Shown piece after piece: positions 33,801 through 37,175 of a DNA stretch of 37,175 nt. The notes beneath the pieces are model-generated. The model did not search any database, was not told the DNA's origin, and saw only the letters and a list, made by a program, of their open reading frames with translations. Origin of the DNA: Caldithrix sp. (GTDB lineage Bacteria; Calditrichota; Calditrichia; Calditrichales; Calditrichaceae); assembly GCA_020720405.1 (NCBI GenBank), contig DYOS01000022.1, positions 1 through 37,175 on the forward strand, read 5' to 3'. The position numbers and the translations under genes were made by a program. Positions within the stretch are counted from its first letter, which is position 1, and the number at the start of each line of letters is the position of its first letter.

Positions 33801-34939
33801 TTACCATTGGTCGAGTCGAAAGAGGCAGCCTCGGGCAGGTTTTCCACCGAGAAGAAAATGGCATCGCCGTCAGCATCTTCAGCCGAAGGCAGAATGCTTA
33901 AATTCTGCATTTCATCTACCGTTTGATCGGCAATGGCCTGGATAACCGGCGGATGGTTATGACGTAAAATCAGCGTTTTCTTGTCGGCGGCAACATAAAC
34001 ATAAACATTTTGCTTCCAGGCCGCATAGATTTTGCTCTCTGCCTGGTAACCGCCCTGCAGCACCGGCTTGGCCGGATTGGTCACATCGACAATCTGAAGT
34101 TCCTGCAATTGTTCATTGGCCAGAAAAACATTATTCCCAAATTTATAAACCGAATTTACAAATCCCCCGGCCTGAACCTGACTTAATTTTGTCGGATATG
34201 CCGGATTTTTTATATCAAGTATAATCAGACCGGAGGGTCCGTAAGCCACATAAGCCAGATTATTTTCGACCTGCAGCATCATGGCATTCGTCCCGCCGGG
34301 ATAACTGCCGGCCAGCTTCAAAGCCGACGGATCGGATACATCGAGAATGCCGATCCCCTTTTGCTTGTCGGCAAATAAAAGCAGGTGATCGGTTAATTCC
34401 ATACCCCAGGCCCAGCGCACATCGGTGTAGGTAGAAAGCAGTTGCGGGCTTTGCGGATTTTCACAATTATAAGCCGCGATTCCCTGTTTGCCCATGGCTA
34501 CATAAACCAGAGGCCAGGCCGATTCTGCCCAGATGGCATCGCCGGCGGTCTGAATGGTATTGACCAGCCGCGGCCTGGAAGGATCGGTGATATCAAGAAT
34601 GGTCACCCCGTTCAATTCGGTGGCCAGAATGGCATAATTGCCCTGCACCACCACGTTGCGCACCCGGCCCAGTGATTCGAAAGTAGATAATTCATTGGGT
34701 TTATCCGGCCGGCTGACATCAATAATCTGCAAACCGGACCAGATGTTGGTGACAAACAATTTACCATCGGCATAAAAAACACCCTGTATTCCATCCTGCA
34801 CCTGTTCGCCGCTTTGCAGTTTAGCGGGCGCCGCTTCGCTGATGTATTCAGCACTGGCCTGCTGGCTGTAAAGCGGTTGACAGATCAGCACCATCATCCC
34901 AATGATGAGCAATCCACGGTTCAGGTATTTCGGTAACAT
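30845..34939 (-). CDS. Large secreted protein: LVIVD beta-propeller followed by 11 cadherin/Ig-like repeats
   Basis: A 1364-residue exported protein with a signal peptide (residues 1-25, cut after LYS). Residues about 45-325 are LVIVD repeats (LQIIDVSRPDKPNELSTF, VTILDITDPSRPRLVNTI, IGILDVSDPSALKLAGSY, LIILDIKNPAYPTKLSQV, LQIVDVTNPAKPVLQGGY), which build a beta-propeller found on bacterial surfaces. About 328-1345 holds eleven repeats of about 92 residues, each with Q(T/K)V.EN, SDPD.ED (probable calcium site), NLP.GA.F, F.W.P.F.QSG.Y and a VNHVNR-type linker. It ends in a Pro/Glu/Asn tail with no anchor motif or type IX sorting domain. The ribosome site is AGGAGC. A calcium-stiffened surface stalk carrying an N-terminal propeller is the likely form; adhesion is inferred. 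Confidence 0.85.
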   Translation of the reverse strand: MLPKYLNRGLLIIGMMVLICQPLYSQQASAEYISEAAPAKLQSGEQVQDGIQGVFYADGKLFVTNIWSGLQIIDVSRPDKPNELSTFESLGRVRNVVVQGNYAILATELNGVTILDITDPSRPRLVNTIQTAGDAIWAESAWPLVYVAMGKQGIAAYNCENPQSPQLLSTYTDVRWAWGMELTDHLLLFADKQKGIGILDVSDPSALKLAGSYPGGTNAMMLQVENNLAYVAYGPSGLIILDIKNPAYPTKLSQVQAGGFVNSVYKFGNNVFLANEQLQELQIVDVTNPAKPVLQGGYQAESKIYAAWKQNVYVYVAADKKTLILRHNHPPVIQAIADQTVDEMQNLSILPSAEDADGDAIFFSVENLPEAASFDSTNGKINWQPDFVQSGLYPNIEIRVTERTASALSAAAVFSVTVNHVNRLPSLPAIADTFINENQTLVIKVPQGSDPDTEDKGKLSYTADNLPDGASFDPKLRVFTFKPTFDQSGVFAVDFAVHDAAGGVVHEPSTITVNHIDRKPVLAVVPTQVVDENTLLEFKLSGSDPDTEDQTRLSYKAENLPEGAAFDPLTATFRWTPTYFQSGSYENPAFIFSAGKMADTVVVPITVNHVNLPPLLNTISAQTVDENKALNFVISGSDPDPEDGGKMVYSAQNLPTGARFNADSLSFTWRPTFEQSAEYGQVIFKVTDGSGLSAEQTVLIRVNHVNRTPLLTAPVPAVVNENEALTIILQGSDPDQEDLGKLEYTAQNLPQGAVLTGNSFSWTPGYDQSGQYTVAFTVSDGRLKATENLTVTVNHVNRLPLLEPVLAQTVNENSALIFKITGSDPDQEDAGKWLLTSSELPAGAIFDAAGNFSWTPDFEQSGGYNLTFTNTDPAGLTAAVQVPITVVHVNRTPELPVQPAQTVDENALLQFSIIPAADPDREDEGKLNYSAENLPQGAAFDGTSGAFSWTPGYDQSGQYTVNLKVKDGQFEVVQPVNITVNHINRVPALNPVTAQITSENQAWSLKAEYSDPDKEDQGKLKFTADGLPDGARFDAAIAAFSWTPTFDQSGSYENISVTVTDPAGLQATQSFALTVNNVNRAPQLQPVSAQKTSENLSLTIPVSASDPDQEDEGKLNFSASNLPAGAAIDGSTGTVSWTPDFLQSGAYNFTVMVKDGQGLSAEQSVAVTVAEVNREPKLASPGDQTVKENSTLDVKFSGQDEDTDNTLQYSASGLPSGASLNANTGELSWKPGFDQAGSYTVNVSVSDGTSRAGQSIKIEVENVNRPPKLNVPGGMTVTAGENVSFSVSAADPDNDKLEYEISGEPSGASFSNGNFNWTPGDEQAGSYNLKITVTDGSDSDSGTVTVTVNPKPEPLPENPEQNQN
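30888..33966 (-). repeat. Tandem coding repeats, about 275-280 bases each
   Basis: The eleven Ig-like modules of the LVIVD protein. Copies are diverged but share conserved blocks encoding the VNHVNR linker and the SDPD.ED and QSG.Y motifs. The first two and the last three modules are the most different; the central six (about 31970-33650) are the most alike, which suggests recent internal duplication there. Confidence 0.75.
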
Positions 34940-34991
34940 GTTAAGCTCCTATAAACGGCTAATTTGCTAAATATTAATAATTTAAGATCAA

Positions 34992-35020
34992 AATTTAGGC
35001 CTTGCCCTTTTCAAAATCAA
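34992..35020 (-). promoter_or_regulatory. Putative promoter for the LVIVD-repeat gene
   Basis: On the minus strand, TTGATT (35015-35020) and TAAATT (34992-34997) are 17 bases apart, with a leader of about 50 bases to the ATG at 34939. Boxes and spacing are identical to the clpC candidate. Confidence 0.45.
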
Positions 35021-35084
35021 TTTGTGGCGGTAACCGGATTTTCGATCACTACCCGCTTATTCTTTAATCTTTTCTGAACTGTGA

Positions 35085-36380
35085 TTAAACTTCTCTGTGC
35101 CCGGTCTTATGCCCGGCGATAACCTTTTCCAGAAATGAATTTAAACGCAGAACCTGACTGTACCTACTGTATTTTTCTATGTTTTCACTATGCAACGGCG
35201 TTGTCGGGCCAGCCGCCCAATGGTGAAGAAAATCTGCCAGTTGTTTTGTAGCCGAGGCCGGGAAAACCCGACCGCTTCCGGTTTCATTCAATACTTTCGC
35301 CACTTCGCCCCCGGCCTCGCCAATGGCCAGAATAAATTTCTTCAGCCGCAGATATTCATAGAGCTTACCCCCGACAATCCAGCCGCTGTCTGTGAAGCGC
35401 TCATGATGAATAATAACCAGACCATCCATCGCCGCAAGCAGATTTAGCGCTTCCCGGTGCGGAAGGTAACCGTGCTGAACAACCTGTGCACTCAGTTTTA
35501 AGCGCCCGACCAGCGGCTGCCAATCGATAGCCGACTGCCCGACATGATGAAAAACGATTTCCCGGCCAGCAGCTGGAAAGCGGTGCCGGATTTCAGCCAT
35601 AGCCCGAAGCAACGGCCCGGGATGGTTGTTTTCCGAATGGATCATCCCGGAAAAAGCCAGGTGTAATTGTCCCTCAGCCAGAGCCGGCGGCAGCAGTTCC
35701 GGGAAATCTTCCTCATCATACCCGTTGGGAATGAATATTCTTTGCTGACCTGACCGGAGCGGAAGGGCCTTATTATACCACTCTAACAGAAGCTGATAAG
35801 CCGAAATCAGATAGGGCAGACGGGCTATAGTGTCCAATTCCAGATCCCGGTTGCGGCGTTTATGCCACGAAGTCGGGTGCAGTTTGAACGGGTGCCGTGA
35901 CCACGGATCACGCAGATCGAGAATTACCGGTAACGGCAGCAGGTTTTGTAGTTCCGCGGTCAGCAGGGCCAGTGAATAAGGCGGCGCACTGATTAAAATG
36001 CAATCGAAAGATTTGTGCTGTGTTAAATTTAAAATTTCCTGCCGCGCCGAGGCCAGCCAGCTTTTACGGTTATCCGGTATTGACAGCCAGGAGCTGATAT
36101 AGCGGCGTAAAAAGACCCGCTTACTTAAAAATTTTTGGGCTTGAGCACTGCCGGCTAAAGAGTCAAACTGAAAAGGCAGGCGGTGAATCTGTAATCCGGC
36201 CGGGAGTTCCGCCAAAAGTGACGGATCGGCCGGCTGAGTCGGAAATTGCTCTTCGGCGGTGAGCACTTCGCAGTGCCAACCGAGCCGGTGCAGATATTTT
36301 ATCCACTTGACCATGCGCTGCACGCCCGATCCGCCCTGCGGAGGGAAATACCAGGAGACGATCAGGCAAGTTCGAGCCAA
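35085..36380 (-). CDS. GT-B fold glycosyltransferase (GT4-like)
   Basis: A 431-residue cytoplasmic or membrane-peripheral sugar transferase. The N-terminal CLIVSWYFPPQGGSGVQRMVKWIKYLHRLGW is the classic acceptor-side start of GT4-like enzymes. DLRDPW (near 160) and IPNGYDEEDF (near 222) are typical, as is the donor-side half: LHLAFSGMIHSENNHPGPLLRAM, HHVGQ, QHGYLPHREALNLLAAMD and KLYEYLRLKKFILAIGEAGGEVAKVLNETGSG. The start is TTG with GGAAG about 7 bases upstream and overlaps the kinase gene by 19 bases. It probably builds a surface polysaccharide, but no other glycan genes are in the window, so the product is unknown. Confidence 0.85.
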   Translation of the reverse strand: MARTCLIVSWYFPPQGGSGVQRMVKWIKYLHRLGWHCEVLTAEEQFPTQPADPSLLAELPAGLQIHRLPFQFDSLAGSAQAQKFLSKRVFLRRYISSWLSIPDNRKSWLASARQEILNLTQHKSFDCILISAPPYSLALLTAELQNLLPLPVILDLRDPWSRHPFKLHPTSWHKRRNRDLELDTIARLPYLISAYQLLLEWYNKALPLRSGQQRIFIPNGYDEEDFPELLPPALAEGQLHLAFSGMIHSENNHPGPLLRAMAEIRHRFPAAGREIVFHHVGQSAIDWQPLVGRLKLSAQVVQHGYLPHREALNLLAAMDGLVIIHHERFTDSGWIVGGKLYEYLRLKKFILAIGEAGGEVAKVLNETGSGRVFPASATKQLADFLHHWAAGPTTPLHSENIEKYSRYSQVLRLNSFLEKVIAGHKTGHREV

Positions 36381-37012
36381 GACTGGTCTTCCAATTGTTT
36401 GATGGGGTTTAGTATCAGACGGAAATCGGATTCATTGTTTTCAAAATCACGGTTGCTGGTATCAATGGTAAACACGTTGAAGCCTTCCTCGGCAACCCGG
36501 AAAATCCAGTCGTCGTAGGCCTCGTTCAATGTGGCCAGGTAACCCGGATCTATGGTCTGCTCATAATCCCGGCCGCGTTTGCGGATATGTTCAAGCAATT
36601 TATCCGTTGTCGAGCGCAGGTACAGAATAAGGTCCGGCTTACGCAGGTAGGAGGTCATAATTTCAAACAAATCCCGGTAATTCTGATAATCGCGGGGCGC
36701 CATTTTGCCCTGCTTGAACAGGGTATGGGCAAAAATTTCGACATCTTCATAAATCGAGCGGTCCTGAATACAGGAATCCGGCCAGTTGGAAATTTCTTTC
36801 TGACTGCGGAAACGGTGCGAGAGAAAATAGACCTGAAGATGAAAACTCCAGCGTTCCATATCTCCGTAAAAATCAGACAGATAAGGATTGTCGATAACCC
36901 GCTCGTAATAGGCCTTCCAGCCCAGTGCCTCGCTGAGCATGCGGGTCAGGGTGGTTTTTCCGGCACCGATATTTCCGGCAATGGCAATATAGAGTTTTCT
37001 TTTTTTAGGCAA
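36362..37012 (-). CDS. Deoxynucleoside kinase (dAdo/dGuo kinase type)
   Basis: A 216-residue nucleotide-salvage enzyme that phosphorylates deoxynucleosides with ATP. The P-loop GNIGAGKTT is at 13-21, the catalytic Glu in YYERVIDNPYL near 37, the DRSIYED motif (Asp84-Arg85-Ser86), and the lid region IRKRGRDYEQTIDPGYL near 145-160. FYGDMERWSFHLQVYFLSHRF matches bacterial deoxyadenosine/deoxyguanosine kinases; substrate preference cannot be read with certainty. The start is TTG, immediately preceded by a 19-bp palindrome that would overlap the ribosome site. The downstream glycosyltransferase overlaps its end. Confidence 0.92.
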   Translation of the reverse strand: MPKKRKLYIAIAGNIGAGKTTLTRMLSEALGWKAYYERVIDNPYLSDFYGDMERWSFHLQVYFLSHRFRSQKEISNWPDSCIQDRSIYEDVEIFAHTLFKQGKMAPRDYQNYRDLFEIMTSYLRKPDLILYLRSTTDKLLEHIRKRGRDYEQTIDPGYLATLNEAYDDWIFRVAEEGFNVFTIDTSNRDFENNESDFRLILNPIKQLEDQSWLELA

Positions 37013-37031
37013 GGTTAATCCCGGGTTAACC
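37013..37031 (-). promoter_or_regulatory. 19-bp near-perfect palindrome abutting the kinase start codon
   Basis: On the plus strand, GGTTAATCC, a central C, then GGGTTAACC: 8 of 9 pairs match and the ninth is T/G. It touches the TTG start of the kinase gene, so it is either an operator or an RNA hairpin covering the ribosome site. Confidence 0.4.
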
Positions 37032-37043
37032 AGTTAAGCTAAG

Positions 37044-37073
37044 AGTATAAACAAAAATCCGGATTAAGGGCAA
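37044..37073 (-). promoter_or_regulatory. Putative promoter for the deoxynucleoside kinase-glycosyltransferase pair
   Basis: On the minus strand, TTGCCC (37068-37073) and TATACT (37044-37049) are separated by 18 bases, about 30 bases before the start. The remaining bases to 37175 show nothing recognisable. Confidence 0.4.
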
Positions 37074-37175
37074 AAAGAATTTGGATGCGCACTGAGCAGA
37101 CAGCCGCAGCCCGGTTAGGAGGATTTTGGCGCTACCCTTGCGGGATTCCGCAACAGATGCTGAATAAGATGCCGA

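Noticed and set aside
30888-33966. Regular repeats that might suggest a CRISPR-like or satellite array
   Set aside because: Units of about 275 bases stay in frame and encode Ig-like modules; they are protein repeats.

Overview
The window looks like one contig of a Gram-negative bacterium from the FCB/Calditrichota–KSB1 neighbourhood. This placement is an inference. The support is several envelope proteins typical of that group: a DUF5916 (CBM9-like) outer-membrane barrel, an LVIVD-propeller protein with cadherin-type repeats, short beta-barrels and a Big_1 lipoprotein. They sit beside a type IV pilus/type II secretion (T4P/T2SS) locus and a stand-alone clpC. Base composition is even throughout. 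I see no rRNA, tRNA, CRISPR array or intact transposase.

Layout. Positions 1-6060 hold a short outer-membrane barrel gene on the minus strand, divergent from clpC, pgi and an enoyl-ACP-reductase-type SDR on the plus strand. The SDR promoter carries a striking 25-bp palindrome. A shared terminator at 6034-6060 separates this block from a minus-strand DUF5916 gene. Positions 8697-9434 form the only large non-coding gap. It contains a 500-bp element with 18-bp inverted ends finishing in TA, and inside it a regularly spaced cluster of REP-like palindromes.

Positions 9435-23619 are one long minus-strand run of about 15 genes. In transcription order they are pilB/gspE fused to a receiver domain, pilD, pilC/gspF, two tandem major-type pilins, gspI-, gspJ- and gspK-like minor pilins, a pilM-pilN fusion (equivalent to gspL), pilO, pilP/gspC, a short secretin, pilT, a Big_1 lipoprotein and a small winged-helix gene. 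Gaps are tiny or the genes overlap, so co-expression is likely. The machine mixes T2SS-like traits (PilM-PilN in one chain, I/J/K pseudopilins) with a retraction ATPase, the usual mark of a T4P.

Positions 23620-30844 carry a GNAT acetyltransferase, a small barrel protein, a 1594-residue protein joining an acyl-CoA-synthetase-like adenylation domain to a large unassigned middle region and a C-terminal GNAT domain, and a VOC-fold protein. Positions 30845-37012 carry the LVIVD/cadherin-repeat surface protein, a GT-B glycosyltransferase and a deoxynucleoside kinase, all on the minus strand.

Four putative promoters share the form TTGATT, 17 bp, TAnnnT. The strongest candidates for something undescribed are the 1594-residue ligase/GNAT fusion, the hybrid pilus operon with its PilB-receiver fusion, the inverted-repeat element, and the palindromic operator in front of the enoyl reductase gene.
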